Source of the DNA: Endocalyx cinctus
Taxonomy: Eukaryota > Ascomycota > Sordariomycetes > Amphisphaeriales > Apiosporaceae
Assembly (NCBI GenBank): GCA_001600455.1
Contig: BCKC01000006.1
Location: forward strand, 2,046,001 to 2,110,000
Length of the DNA: 64,000 nucleotides
Direction of reading: 5' to 3'
Shown here one piece after another: positions 1-11,472 of this stretch. Each line of letters opens with the position of its first letter. Positions within the stretch are counted from its first letter, which is position 1. The position numbers and the translations under genes were made by a program. The notes beneath the pieces are model-generated. The model ran no database searches and had not been told where the DNA came from. It worked only from the letters and a program-made list of their open reading frames with translations.

Positions 1-40
1 CTGCATATGATTGTCAAGTCATGTATACTTGATTCTGCAG

Positions 41-1428
41 GTTCCGGTCCCGACCGATTTGGTGAGAACCTACAGCAGACAAGATGCCGAATACTGTTAG
101 CTACCGATTGTGGAAGAAATCTACTTCGAGAGATTCTCGTCTTCATCGCCGTTTGGGAAAAAGACGAGCAATCTCTTATCTTCCAGCTCAGCAGCCAAAT
201 TGTTCAGGCTATCCACGAAAACTCATTGATACCTTACGCTTGGAACGCAATTCGCAGTCCAAAAGATATCATCTCACCGGCACAAACTGTCCTTCTACGA
301 CTCATTACCTATCTATCACGCACAGCCTTATTCCCATCTAAGGACTACAGCCCTAACCTGACTGTAGAAACCCAAGACCTGGAGCAAACTCTTTCCAATA
401 GTGACAATCGCCTTATCAAGATGCTTAACTTCCTTTACGGAATATTCCGTAGCCGAATCGTACCAGAGTGTGTTGCCCTGATGCAAATACAGGGTGAGGT
501 GCGCAAGAATCGATTAGACCCAGCGGAGTTCCCAGTTGATAACTGGGATCTAGAGCGTGCCAAGGATGGATTGGTGCAATACCTTGACTTTCTCTACACA
601 ATTACCGACATATATCCTCTTCGACAGCATCTCATACAATGGGAGGCCGTGTATGAACTACTTAAACTTTTAGAAGGCCTTGACGTTGGCGTGGAGAAAA
701 TTCCTTTCGCCGGCTCCCGTCGCGGTGATGCCGGCGGAACCCCTTCAACCACCACGCCCACCCCACAAGCATCCTCTTCTAACAATGCACCTCAACACGT
801 CAACCAATCTACGTTTCCTGACACTCCACACGAGTTTCCGTGGTCGGGCGTCAAGGGCCAAGTACTCTCCATTATCGCGGCTCTACTGCAGCCGCCGCCG
901 GGCCAGTCGTCGCCAGGTAATCCAACTGTACAATCACAGATTGTGCGACATAACGGCATCGTTTCATTACTTAACTGCTGTCTCTATGACGATAATAACC
1001 GGTTCTGTCGCGAACGTACGCAGCTATGCCTTAAATGGCTCATGGACGGTTCGTCCGAGGCCTCGGCATTCCTTCAAAACCTCGTCAGTGCCAACCATAA
1101 TCCGCAATCCCGGCCCCCAGCCGGATCCTCCTCCATCACACAGAGTGTTCGCGTAGACGGTGTACCCGGCGAAGTTAAGATCCAGGTACGTAGCTCGAGC
1201 GCACCCGCCGGCGCGGGTGAGACTGAAGCCGGTAGCGATTCTGCTTCGACTCGTGCGGCAAATGGCCCCCCGACACTCAGCCAAAGATTGGAAGAGAACC
1301 AGAGCCGTAGTGAGGAGTTGGTTAATGACCTTCTGGCCTTGACGATCGGCGAGGACAATGCAAGGATGCAGCAGCAGGTTGCCGGGCCTCTGGACGGGGA
1401 CGAGACGGAAAGCGATGATTTTATGTAA
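41..1428 (+). CDS. CTR86: Ctr86/ataxin-10 family protein, 3' part (5' end outside window)
   Basis: The last exon encodes about 462 residues of an ataxin-10/Ctr86-type ARM-repeat protein. An apparent 3' splice site, TTCTGCAG, ends at base 40 and the frame is open to the TAA at 1426-1428, so the gene starts upstream of the window. Two blocks support the call. The first is a helical segment with the pattern TWNAIR/SPAQT-like (here AWNAIRSPKDIISPAQT). The second is the ataxin-10 C-terminal domain, with LLNCCLYDDNNRF and LCLKWLMDG, encoded around 960-1075. A Pro/Ser/Thr/Asn-rich insert (about 715-830) separates them, and a disordered tail follows. Yeast Ctr86 is essential but its molecular role is poorly defined; the copper name does not prove a copper function. 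Family assignment is strong; the exact exon start is inferred from the splice site. Confidence 0.85.
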
Positions 1429-2737
1429 GCGGGGGATAAAAGGATAACGGTAAGGGAGGGCGTTACGACGAATATGACAGTAGTCATTACCACGGTATAA
1501 TAATTGTTTCCTAATATTTTATGAAACTTGACGCAGGGCTGCGTTGGTGTATGCTACATCTAGCATAGACAAGAGGAAAAGGGATAATGCATGGGAAGAA
1601 TGCCTCCATAAATCAAGACCTGGTTTCCGCCACTGAGCTGGCTGGTATTCTGCTTGTAAGCTGCGGTTAGCCATGTGAGCTGTGGCCAGATATATGTAGT
1701 ATTAGCAGACGGATAGATAGGCCGCGAAAAGAGACAAAAAAAATCCATCATTACATCATCTTTCCTCCTTCCCTTTTCTTTCTGAAACTTCTTTATTATA
1801 TATGTTGATGATATTAGTCTGTACATAATATAGGTATGCATTTTTTTGCAGCAGAACCTATGACCCTCCGTAGACGCTAAAGTTCAATATTTATATTGAC
1901 TTCGTGAAACAGTAATAGTATCATATCTGGACAGTCATATTATTTTTCTTGCGTCACATTTGAAGCTAGGTAGGAAGTGTCTAAGCACATGATTAGAAAA
2001 TAACAAGTGTGAATCCATATCATGAATACCGATTGGTGGCAACGATGGTCTTTTCTACACGAGTACGTTGATACTATTTTCCCCTAACTCTATTATCAAT
2101 CAAACATATCTCGATTTAATGATACAATTTAAAAGGCATGGGATTCTCATACGTAGAAAGATAGAAGACAAAAGACTTTGCCGAGATATAAAATTTGACA
2201 ATTAAAAATATCGTGCCACCGCGCTATGCCTCGTCCAATAACATAAAACGTGGACTAATCATGTCCTCTTCATACATTTGCTACATGTACACTTTACACG
2301 ATAAGAGAAATATCCTATCCCATTCGCAACAAGAAAACCAGTTTGTCTCTCTTTTTTAATCTCAGTCCGCAACATGTCGCCGACGCCTTGAAGTTTCACC
2401 TCTGGAGGTGCCAGGCTAGTGTCGACTGACTATAGACTTTCTCCCTATACGACTGGATGAGTAGCCGTGAGAATATGGTATCCGAGGTATTCTTTCAACC
2501 TTTCCTTCCTTCCCCGAAAATCATAGTTTAGACTTTAGTTGATCTTCCTCTTGTTGCTGATGACTCGGTGTTCTCAATCCTGCGAAGGAAAAGAGAAGAA
2601 ACTCAAGTTATCATCAATTATTCGAATAAATTTATTTATGTTTTTTTTTTTTTTCTCTAAGTTTGCTTGACGGTTTTTTCCCCCTTTTTTTTCTTAAAAA
2701 AGAAAAGGGGGTTTAAAAGATCCTCGTCGTAAAAGGC
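1429..2737. other. Convergent 3' intergenic region, no gene seen
   Basis: This stretch lies between the stops of the Ctr86 gene (+) and the dioxygenase gene (-), so it should hold both 3' UTRs. It is AT-rich with a poly-T run at about 2641-2654 and a hairpin just past the dioxygenase stop. No supported open frame was found; short frames here have no recognisable similarity or splice logic. Confidence 0.6.
2680..2711. other. 3' UTR hairpin downstream of the dioxygenase gene
   Basis: An inverted repeat pairs CCCCCTTTT (2680-2688) with AAAAGGGGG (2703-2711), and T/A pairs plus one wobble extend the stem by about four more positions into the loop. It begins 27 bases beyond the dioxygenase stop codon on the minus strand. 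It may be a 3'-end processing or mRNA stability element, or simply a chance combination of homopolymers. The structure is seen in sequence; the function is inference. Confidence 0.4.
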
Positions 2738-3828
2738 TTAGAACTGCTTACCCTGGTAATCCTTGGGCGCCAGGATGACGTTGTAGTTGAGCTCGATGGA
2801 AGCCTTGTCGTCGCCCTCGAGAGGGGTGAAGTCGACAACCAAGTCGTCCTTGACGGCGAACACGGTGTCGGTCGCGAGCCAGGGGTCGTCCTTGGGGTAC
2901 AGCTGGGTCGTGCAGCCCTTGTATTCGGGGTGAGTGACCTATTTTTTTTTTTTATTGTATTAGCAAATTTTATTTTAATTTATTTCGACTATTGCGAAAG
3001 AGTAGCCAAAGAAGAATGAGAAAGAAGAAAAAAACAGCTTACCATGATGTGAATGTGAGCGGGACGCATGGGATGTCTGTCCATCATCTGGAGGAGGGTG
3101 TAGGAGGGGCCGTCGGTGGGGAGGGAGTAAGCGGTAGGGTGGTAGCAGTAGAACCAGTACTTTCCGTTCTCGTCGGCGCGGAACTTGCCGCGGAGGTTGT
3201 TGGGGGTCTGGTTGTCCGGGTCCTGGAAGTCGTACTTGCCGTTGGCCGAGGCCTGCCAGATGTCGAAGACGGCGCCGGGGATGGGCTTGCCCGTGACGAG
3301 GTCGCTGACGACGCCGTGCATCAGGCACACTTTGCCGTTGGGGGCCGGGTTCTGGATGATGGTGCCTCCGTTCTCCCGGAAGGGCGCGTTGGGCGACCAG
3401 AACGGTCCCAGGATCGCCGACGACGTCGGGTCCGATCCCGTGTCGGAGACGATCTTGTGAGCGATCTCGTCTACCAGCCTGTATTTATTTTTTGTTAGTA
3501 TATAATGTTCTTTTAACACAATTCGAAAGGTAAATTGAACAGAAATGAAAGAGGAAGTTAAAAAAACATACGTCTCGAGACCTAGAATATCGCTGACTCT
3601 GTGCGACTCGTTTCTCGTCTTGCCAGATTCGGCATAGATCTTACCGACGTCATTGACAAAGTGGACGGCCGCCATCCACTCGGGGATGGTTAGCTCAACC
3701 TCCCGAGCGAAGTCGTGCAGGTGACGAATCAGAGAGCCCAAAACGACCCGGTTTCTCGGGCTGGTGTTGGGTCCCATGGTGTCAAGCACATGCTGGGTGA
3801 AGTTAGGGTCAAATCTGGAAGACGACAT
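2738..3828 (-). CDS. Intradiol ring-cleavage dioxygenase (protocatechuate 3,4- or hydroxyquinol 1,2-dioxygenase type)
   Basis: Three exons (3828-3572, 3478-3043, 2938-2738) join in frame to give 297 residues. The donors read GTATGT and GTAAGC. The protein has the fungal catechol/hydroxyquinol dioxygenase layout: a helical N-terminal domain (about 1-100), then the catalytic beta-sandwich. All four non-heme Fe(III) ligands are visible: Tyr168 (NGKYDF), Tyr203 ([10 protein letters not shown]), His227 and His229 (RPAHIHIM). The LGPFW motif lies at 109-113. The enzyme opens a catechol-type ring between the two hydroxyls, probably in the cytosol. The divergent gene 1.8 kb away encodes carboxymuconate cyclase, which would use the product of protocatechuate 3,4-cleavage, so a PrcA-like role is attractive. 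Hydroxyquinol 1,2-dioxygenase is the main alternative. The start follows the [10 protein letters not shown] family-like N-terminus rather than an upstream in-frame ATG at 3900. Confidence 0.9.
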
Positions 3829-5626
3829 TTTGTTTCCCTTGTGTCTCGAGGATATATGTGTATGGTATGAGTTTTGAGGGAAATAAATTGAGGATATCAA
3901 GGAAGGAAGGTTATAATAATACTTAGGTCAATTCACTAAGTTAATTGCTGACGACGGGTAGGTATGAAGAGAAGAAAAAGAAATTCATGGTGGTTCGAAA
4001 GGGGGCGAGATGAGCTTCTTTTTAAATGTTTTTTTTTCCCAAGCCCCTTACCACTTAACTCAACCACTTGACTACGAGTTACAATAGACCCTTACATGCT
4101 ACTAGTAAAAAAAAATACGAGTCCCTTCCCCATCCAGTGAATAAACCGCGGCGAATAGATCGGACTCATCTCGCGGCAGGCGAATGTCCCTACATGGTAT
4201 ATTCCGGTAGTAGTTTGGGTCGTAGTTTGATCGGGAGAAATATTGCCCTTAGTAGTTCAGGGTCCCCGCCATGTGCGCAGTAAGGCGGATACGTATACAT
4301 ACAAGTCTAGGTAGGTCTACATGAACACCTACATCATGTGCGTCGACTAATTCGTAAATCCTAAACTTGCTACGTAGCCTATACATAAGTACGTATTAAG
4401 GTTTCAGACTATCGGAAATGAGGTGTACAGTATCCTACCGAATGATGTTTTCAATGGTGTTTTTAATGACGATGGTTTGTTCGGTTTGTTCGGTTAGACC
4501 GTTATGACTTGTATCTGTATATACTTGTACAGTATCAGTATCCACGGATGTACCTAAAGTAGTATTCGGTAACGGATCTGTCTGTCTGTGTACTATGTAT
4601 ATACCTAGAGGTATATAGGAAAGGGAAGAAAAAAGGTGACCCATAATCTTTGTCCACTACAAGTCTGTCCTATAGCGTATTAGACAAAGTCATCAGATCC
4701 TGGGGATTTCAGGGTCCACGGTCTTTTAGGAGGGGTAGCTTCTTACCTTACTTTACTAGGTATGTACGTGTATCCATGAATGTACTGCTTTGATACATTG
4801 TTACCCTTATTATCCTTACCTTGTTTTTTTATTATTGTTTATACGGAGTAACTGATTGGCATATTACAGCACTGATAAAAACATGAAACATGAAGATGAT
4901 CTTATTCCTTTGCCCGGGTTTGTGTGGGGTGGGATTCTTGAATGAAAAGTGTTTACCCGGCATTAGAGTATGGCAAATCGAGATTCAGCATGTAGCCACA
5001 TTAGTTTTCGACCTCATCTCCTTAAAATAAATTACCCCGTAAGCCGCGGTCATCTACCGCACACTATAATTGGTGCTATACCTGCAGTGCTTAAATCGGC
5101 TTAGACAGCAGCAATATTCTTCCCTTAGCTTTGTACTTCTTCATACTGTAGAATCCGAGAAAACCTGAGGCATGGAAAGTCGGAAGTCTTTTTTTATCGC
5201 ATGCAGTTTGCTCCATTTATACCGGCTCTTTACGTGAATCCCATTCCAAGATAGGCCAAACTTTTCTTCTAGCTAGCCTTGAATTGAATTAGAGAATACT
5301 TGTTGTCATACTTGCTCATTTGACATGTGGAGGTGGAGACGACGAAGAGAAAGTTAACCCGGCCTCCATTTCTAGTGGGGTTGAGTAGAGCAAAATTATA
5401 GTACAACATCTCCTCACGAGGGTTGATCTCTTTTCCGACACGGAGTCGTCTAGACAAACTTCTCCCGGATGAAGATATCACTAATTTCGCAAAAGGTCGG
5501 ACTTTATTCGTCCGGTAAGAGCTCGGATCGTGTGCATGCCGAAGTAATTTATCACTTCGGTTTCTTATGCACAGAATAACACTTCAATCAACTAGAGCTT
5601 TTGTTTCATCGAGAAGATATTCCAAG
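3829..5626. promoter_or_regulatory. Divergent intergenic region between dioxygenase and CMLE genes
   Basis: This 1.8 kb region separates two divergently transcribed aromatic-catabolism genes and must hold both promoters. It contains a TACGGAGTA word (4842-4850), a duplicated TTTGTTCGG unit near 4475-4493 and repeated TAGGTA/TACGTA words. No specific binding site could be assigned, and no supported gene lies inside it. It is long for a shared bidirectional promoter, so the two genes may be regulated separately. Confidence 0.4.
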
Positions 5627-6858
5627 ATGCCGGTACATCACTTGATGATAGGAACATGGACACCACCGGGTGCAATTTTCACCGTTGCTTTTGACGATGA
5701 GAAGTTGACCCTTGAGTTGGTGAAACGTACAGAAATTCCCCATGATGAACCCATATCGTGGATGACTTTCGATGTTAGTCAATGGTGTCTCCCCCACGAT
5801 GGCTTGGATGCGAGCTGTTCAGCTTCTAACTTATCCTTATAGCATGCCAAAAAGAACATTTACGGGGCGGCCATGAAGAAATGGTCTAGCTTCGCAGTAA
5901 AGAGCCCGACAGAAATCATACACGAAGCCTCACATCCGATGACCCATGATCGTAAGTCATAAATAGTCATCGAATGAACGACCGCCAGATTAACACAGTC
6001 AGCTAATTGATAAGTTGGAATAATATAGCCCAAGCAAGTCTGGCAACAACCAATACGCGTGCCATATTTCTTTTAGCTGCGAAGCAACCACCGTACGCTG
6101 TATACTGCAACCCTTTCTATTCACATGCCGGCCACGGTTCCGTATTCTCGGTATCATCCACGGGCGCACTCGCCGAGAATGTGCAGAACTATGAATACCA
6201 ACCCAACACAGGTATTCACGGCATGGTATTCGATCCGACCGAAACCTACCTCTACTCGGCAGACTTGAAAGCGAACAAGTTATGGGTGCACAAGAAAGCA
6301 GCTTCGGGTCAACTTGACCTAGTCGGTAGCGTGGATGCCCCGGACCCCCGAGATCACCCTCGATGGGTAGCGATGCACCCCACGGGGAAGTATCTGTACG
6401 CGCTCATGGAAGCGGGCAACCGGCTCTGCGAATACGTGATTGATCCCAGCACGCACATGCCGGTATATACGCATCACTCGTACCCGCTCATCCCGCCGGG
6501 TATTCCCAAGTACGATACCATGTATCGCAGCGACGTGTGCGTTCTCTCCAAGTCGGGACGTTATTTATTCGCGACTAGCAGGGCGAACAGTTTTGATCTA
6601 CAAGGATACATCGCGGCGTTTCGGCTAAGCGATTGCGGGTCAATCGAACGACAAATATGCTTAAACCCTACACCAACAAGCGGTGGGCACAGCAACGCGG
6701 TAGCGCCGTGCGATTGGAGCGAGGAATGGTTGGCGATTACGGATGACCAGGAGGGTTGGATCGAAATATACAGATGGAAAGATGAGTTCTTAGGTCGAGT
6801 TGCTAGATGTAGAATACCAGAACCAGGGTTTGGTATGAATGCTATTTGGTATGATTAA
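5627..6858 (+). CDS. 3-carboxy-cis,cis-muconate cyclase (carboxymuconate lactonizing enzyme)
   Basis: Three exons (5627-5773, 5843-5951, 6029-6858) give 361 residues, matching the length and course of the fungal seven-bladed beta-propeller lactonizing enzyme known from Neurospora. Diagnostic stretches are HHLMIGTWTPPGAIF at the N-terminus, AAMKKWSSFAVKSPTEI, NTGIHGMVFDPTETYLYSAD, DHPRWVAMHPTG and the C-terminal PEPGFGMNAIWYD. The enzyme converts 3-carboxy-cis,cis-muconate to 3-carboxymuconolactone in the fungal protocatechuate branch of the beta-ketoadipate pathway. The neighbouring divergent intradiol dioxygenase could supply its substrate. Start choice: the ATG at 5627 gives the conserved N-terminus, but an in-frame ATG at 5567 would add 20 basic residues. 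Introns are 69 and 77 bp. Confidence 0.93.
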
Positions 6859-7584
6859 GGTTATGTATTCCTTTAACCTAGTACTTTGTAGGTCTAACTT
6901 AGGATAAATGAAGGTGAACAAGAAAGTGTTACTGACTCCTACATATACATGCATACATATAGGTATCAGCTACTTATAGCAGGGGGGTGTATAGTGGACC
7001 GTTATAACTATAACTATTAACTTTAGGTACTAAATACTACGCTAGGTTAGAGTGTTTGCAGATGACCTGAGCTGCCTGAGTAAGTACTTAAGTAAGTAAC
7101 TATAACGATCTGCTATTATGAGGTGTTCATGCCACTGTCGTCATAATCTGACAGCGTTACTTAGGTAATAAATGCGCTGAAATCCACGAAATCAAATAGC
7201 TTCAGCGAGTCAGGTCTCCACACAAGGTTAATTCTCGATACAGTACCATTACTGTTCCCGGTGCCATTATCACCGTCGATTTCATTGCAATTGATCTTTG
7301 ATAAACATTCCTCGAAACATCATTTCTCTGAAGAGATAAAGAAATATGCTTTAATAGACTGTAATGACTTATTTAGTCGCTTAAAGATAACATCTTGGCA
7401 ACAGAAAAAAAAAACGAGAGGATTTGTGATTAGGTACTACTAAAAAAAACTTAAATTCTCCAGAATAAATAATACCACCTACCAACTATATCCTTCAATC
7501 TGTAATCTTTCCCGTTTTGACCTTTCCATCCTCGGGTCTTCGAGTCTCCTCTAGCTAAATCCGTCCCATCCGTCGTATACCGTC
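6859..7584. other. Intergenic region, no gene seen
   Basis: This AT-rich spacer separates the CMLE stop from the start of the Mam3/CNNM gene, both on the plus strand. It contains TAGGTA- and AAGTA-rich words at about 6880-7110. The last 100 bases are pyrimidine-rich, as expected for a fungal core promoter and 5' UTR. No open frame is supported. Confidence 0.5.
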
Positions 7585-9799
7585 ATGTCTATTGCAAATG
7601 GACAACTCCTACGTACACGAACTGCAGTTTTAGGCCTAGCCAAAGCTCTTTTTCTAGGTCTAACTGCTGCTTCTCCCATATACCCTCGAGATCATCACGA
7701 TAACGTCCCCGAAGCCGACGGCAGCGCGCTATGGGTCCTCTATGTTGCTTCCATCATCTTAGTCTTATCAGGCGGTGCATTCGCCGGTCTGACTATAGCT
7801 TTGATGGGTCAGGATGAAATATATTTACAAGTCATCTCTCTCGATCCCGACGAGCCGCAACGGAAGAACGCTAAGCGCGTTCATGACTTGCTGAACAAAG
7901 GAAAACATTGGGTTCTTGTCACTTTATTGTTATCGAATGTCATAGTCAATGAAACCCTTCCCGTTGTATTAGACAGATGTTTTGGAGGCGGTGTCGCTGC
8001 CGTCGTTGGCAGTACTGTCCTGATTGGTATGTTTTTTCCCGCCTACGACACGCGTCTTCTTGAAACTCTTGAATTACGAATACTAAGATATCGCTCTATC
8101 AATTAGTCATTTTTGGCGAAATTCTCCCCCAGTCGATATGCGTTCGTTACGGCCTGCCCATCGGTGGCTATATGTCGAAACCGGTTTTAGCACTGATGTA
8201 TGTTATGGCTCCTGTCGCTTGGCCAACAGCTAAGCTTCTTGACTGGCTTTTGGGAGAAGATCATGGAACAATCTACAAGAAGAGCGGCCTCAAGACTCTT
8301 GTTACTCTGCACAAGTCTCTTGGTGAAGTTGATGAAAGGCTGAACCAGGATGAAGTCACCATCATCACCGCAGTTCTTGATTTGAAACGCAAGACTGTTG
8401 AGTCGGTCATGACTCCGATGGAAGACGTATTCACCATGGCCGAGGATGCTGTACTAGATCAGGACACCATCGATAAAATCCTTGATGCCGGATATTCCCG
8501 CATTCCCATATACCAGGCCGGAAACGAGACCAACTTCATAGGCATGCTTCTCGTCAAAATTCTTATCACCTATGATCCCGAGGATGCGAAGAGGGTGAAA
8601 GACTTCCCGCTTGCCGCCCTCCCAGAGACTGCGCCTGAGACCAGCTGTTTGGATATTATTAATTACTTTCAAGAAGGCAAGTCGCATATGGTGCTCATTT
8701 CCGAAGCTCCGGGAACCGCGACAGGTGCTATCGGAGTCGTAACTTTGGAGGATGTGATAGAGGAGTTGATCGGAGAGTAAGTTTTCTTTTTCTAACTATC
8801 TCTACTTCAAGTAAGCTAACGGTGTGCAACAGAGAAATCATCGACGAGTCGGATGTCTTCATTGACGTCCATAAAGCAATTCGGAGGTCTCATCCCGCAC
8901 CCAAGATGCGTGCTATGCGAAAGGAGATAGATGCCAAGGATAGTGTTCTCGTTGACTTAGAAGACGGTGAAGACAGAGGTGTCATACAACACAAACGGAC
9001 TATTTCGCATAGTGGAAAACATGACACAGCTATTCTTTCCAGCAGCCCCCGAGTGACGAAGCTGCTCATGCGGAGAAGTTCGGCAGGGCACGATGGCCAG
9101 CTGATTCATACCGCGGTACCCGTCGTGGCTAATATGGAGGAAATTAGAGACCACTTCAAACACCTGGGCCCATCCAACCCAGCATCCAACCCTAAAAGTA
9201 CGCGTTTATCGGCTATAAAGATCAAACCAGGTACATCGTCGAGCCCCAATAATCAGACAAGGCATGATTCTGTGGCAACCGACGTCATGGCTGGAGAGAC
9301 AGAAAACGATGTAAACGAGCGGACAAGCCTTCTCAGACCCCAGCCTACGGGTAAAGACGGAATTCAAGCTCTCCATCAGAGCTACAATGGAAGTTCCAAT
9401 GCTGATGGTACCACACAAAAGTTAGACATTACTATGGAGGCTGTAGGCAATGTCTCAGAATTGGGCAGTGGTGACACAGGAGTAAGGGCCAAAAACTCTA
9501 ACGATAGCATTGCTTCTCCGGCACTTGACATTGATGATATCGATTTCCTTGGGCGAAGAAGAGGTTACGTGCGCAGTGGCAGTATCACGGAGAACATAGT
9601 CGAAGCCGGAGGCGTTCGTAAAGTTGTTCTAGAGGCCAACAGTTCATCAGATACAGATGGCGATAACGACGGCAGACCTGATTCTTCCCGCTCTGAACGT
9701 TCAGACCGCGATGCTTCTGCGTCTGGTGGTGTTCAGGGGGGCGGAAAAAAGAACCGTAGAAAGAATAGACGGGGAGCCAAGGGTAACGATGGCTCATAG
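7585..9799 (+). CDS. MAM3: Mam3/CNNM-type membrane protein (DUF21 plus CBS pair)
   Basis: Three exons (7585-8026, 8107-8776, 8833-9799) encode 692 residues. Residues 12-30 form a hydrophobic leader or first membrane segment. The CNNM/DUF21 transmembrane domain spans about 48-215, with the family signatures [14 protein letters not shown] (62-75), [10 protein letters not shown] (117-126) and GEILPQS (151-157). A CBS-domain pair covers about 245-375, with VMTP at 248-251 and [16 protein letters not shown] at its end. The remaining 300 residues are disordered, Ser/Asn/Asp/Gly-rich, ending in a basic [10 protein letters not shown] patch. Yeast Mam3 is a vacuolar membrane protein linked to manganese and magnesium homeostasis; animal CNNMs act in Mg2+ efflux. 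The neighbouring genes give no clear functional link, so this is probably an independent housekeeping gene. The two introns (80 and 56 bp) have canonical donors. Confidence 0.93.
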
Positions 9800-11472
9800 A
9801 ATTTTCCGGGACTTCTTGCAAGTCAAGATTGACGAAGCTCGAGGAAATGGCGTACGGTTAAGTCGGTATTTAACTTTTATGAGTTCATATGAGTAGGGTC
9901 TGAGTTAACCCTACTATGTTTACTCTTTTCATATGTTTCAATAATGTATACTCACTATTAAGCTGCTACTAAGTAACAATACATAGTTACTCGGCAGTAT
10001 TATTTGATTACAAAATATGGAGTCTGAAGAAATAAGTAGTCTGCGAAGGCTAAAGAACGATAGCGGGAAGAGATTGGTTTACACAGGATTATACATAGGA
10101 CAAGTTTCAGCATTACTTCATAAATCTAAATATTTGTACTACTACCTACTATCAAAAGACGAACATTCGCCAACGCTCTCTGCATGTTTAGTGAACCTAG
10201 GAGTACTCCTTCATCCACCTAAGAGAAGACTACACTAGCCCGATCATCTTAGTGATCTGCATATACATTCTCGCCTACTCAGGCCCGGATATACGTCTTC
10301 TCGGTAATTTCATATACCCTTCACCCGGTGGCCGCCGACCTCCGCTGGTCAGTTTCTCCTCGGAGATCCAAAATTGATCGTTCCAAGTTCAATAAACGAC
10401 TCCCGGCCAAAGTTATATATCAAGAAACTTACCTCGCCATAATCAGATCTTCGACATGTATATTTGATTCTTAAGAAATCTTACTCTTTCTTCTCCCCGG
10501 GTGAGAAGAAGAAGACCAGATATAGCACGGCCAGACAACGGAAGCACGAGATGACAATGGATAACGTCGAAAACCCACACCAACAAGACCTCTGCGAGGA
10601 AGCCAGTGCCGTCATACCGAGTATAGAAAACAGTCCGGACTCATGAAAAGAAACGAGACCGGTAATCCTCAAGGATGCACCGCTGTGTCGTCCATATAAT
10701 CAGAAGGGATCGCCTTGCAACCGGTGACTTATTCAATACCGTCGACCACAGTCTTCCGACCGAGGCGAAGAGGGCCTGTTCAAGGCCTCTCGGGCCCAGA
10801 AGAAGGATTTGTGGGTTTTGATCCTAGGGAACAGGAGGTGCAAGATATTCATCGGAATGGTTTATTCTTCCACGCTTGCTTTGGTACCCGCCCCGAAGGG
10901 AGAAAGAAAGAATAGAGACGTGTGGATGATGAGAAAGAGGATGGTGAAGGACCGACATAGCCGGTTAGACGCTAGGACGTATGGATACAACCGAGAGGCA
11001 GGATTATAGGTTCACATGACTACCGAAAATGAGACGATAGTTACGTCGTTAAAGCCTCGAATATAATTTCTCTACGGAAATTAGGAGGGCTCATACAAGA
11101 ACGTCTCGCACCGGGTCATCAATTTTCGGGATACGGGTCGGTATTCTTCGCCCTTCTGCTCGAGCGGGTTCTTGGGGTTGAACTTCGTCCTTTTCATTTT
11201 TATCAAGGAAATTGATTTTTATTTACCCAGTTCATATTATCACAAACTCGTATAAAGCTTAGGTAGGTACGTACATCACAATCTCTCTATCTACTGATAC
11301 CAGTATATACTCTTACTCTTCTCTTAAGTACCTCTAGAAAATCAGATACGACAACTAGTTTTTTGTTTTACCAAGCGCATCAACGCCGGTACCTAATTTC
11401 CGGCATTCCTTATTGGAAACTGTTTTTTTATCTTTCTTCGGCAAAGCCGCGAAGGCGAAAAGCTAACCTAAA
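9800..11472. other. Intergenic region with a coding-like but unassigned stretch
   Basis: This lies between the CNNM gene (+) and the MFS gene (-), which converge here. Around 10464-11009 there are overlapping plus-strand frames of about 60-66 codons with fairly GC-rich, non-repetitive sequence, but they are interrupted and match no family I recognise. They may be a gene relic or chance. The rest is AT-rich with TACCTA-type words near 11262-11335. No gene is called. Confidence 0.4.

Noticed and set aside
2992..3498. 168-codon plus-strand frame
   Set aside because: It lies opposite the dioxygenase exon 2, which has clear Fe-ligand motifs; the plus frame is Val/Gly/Arg-biased shadow sequence.
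3572..3900. Longer dioxygenase N-terminus from ATG at 3900
   Set aside because: The extra 24 residues have no resemblance to the family, whose proteins start close to [10 protein letters not shown]; the ATG at 3828 is preferred.
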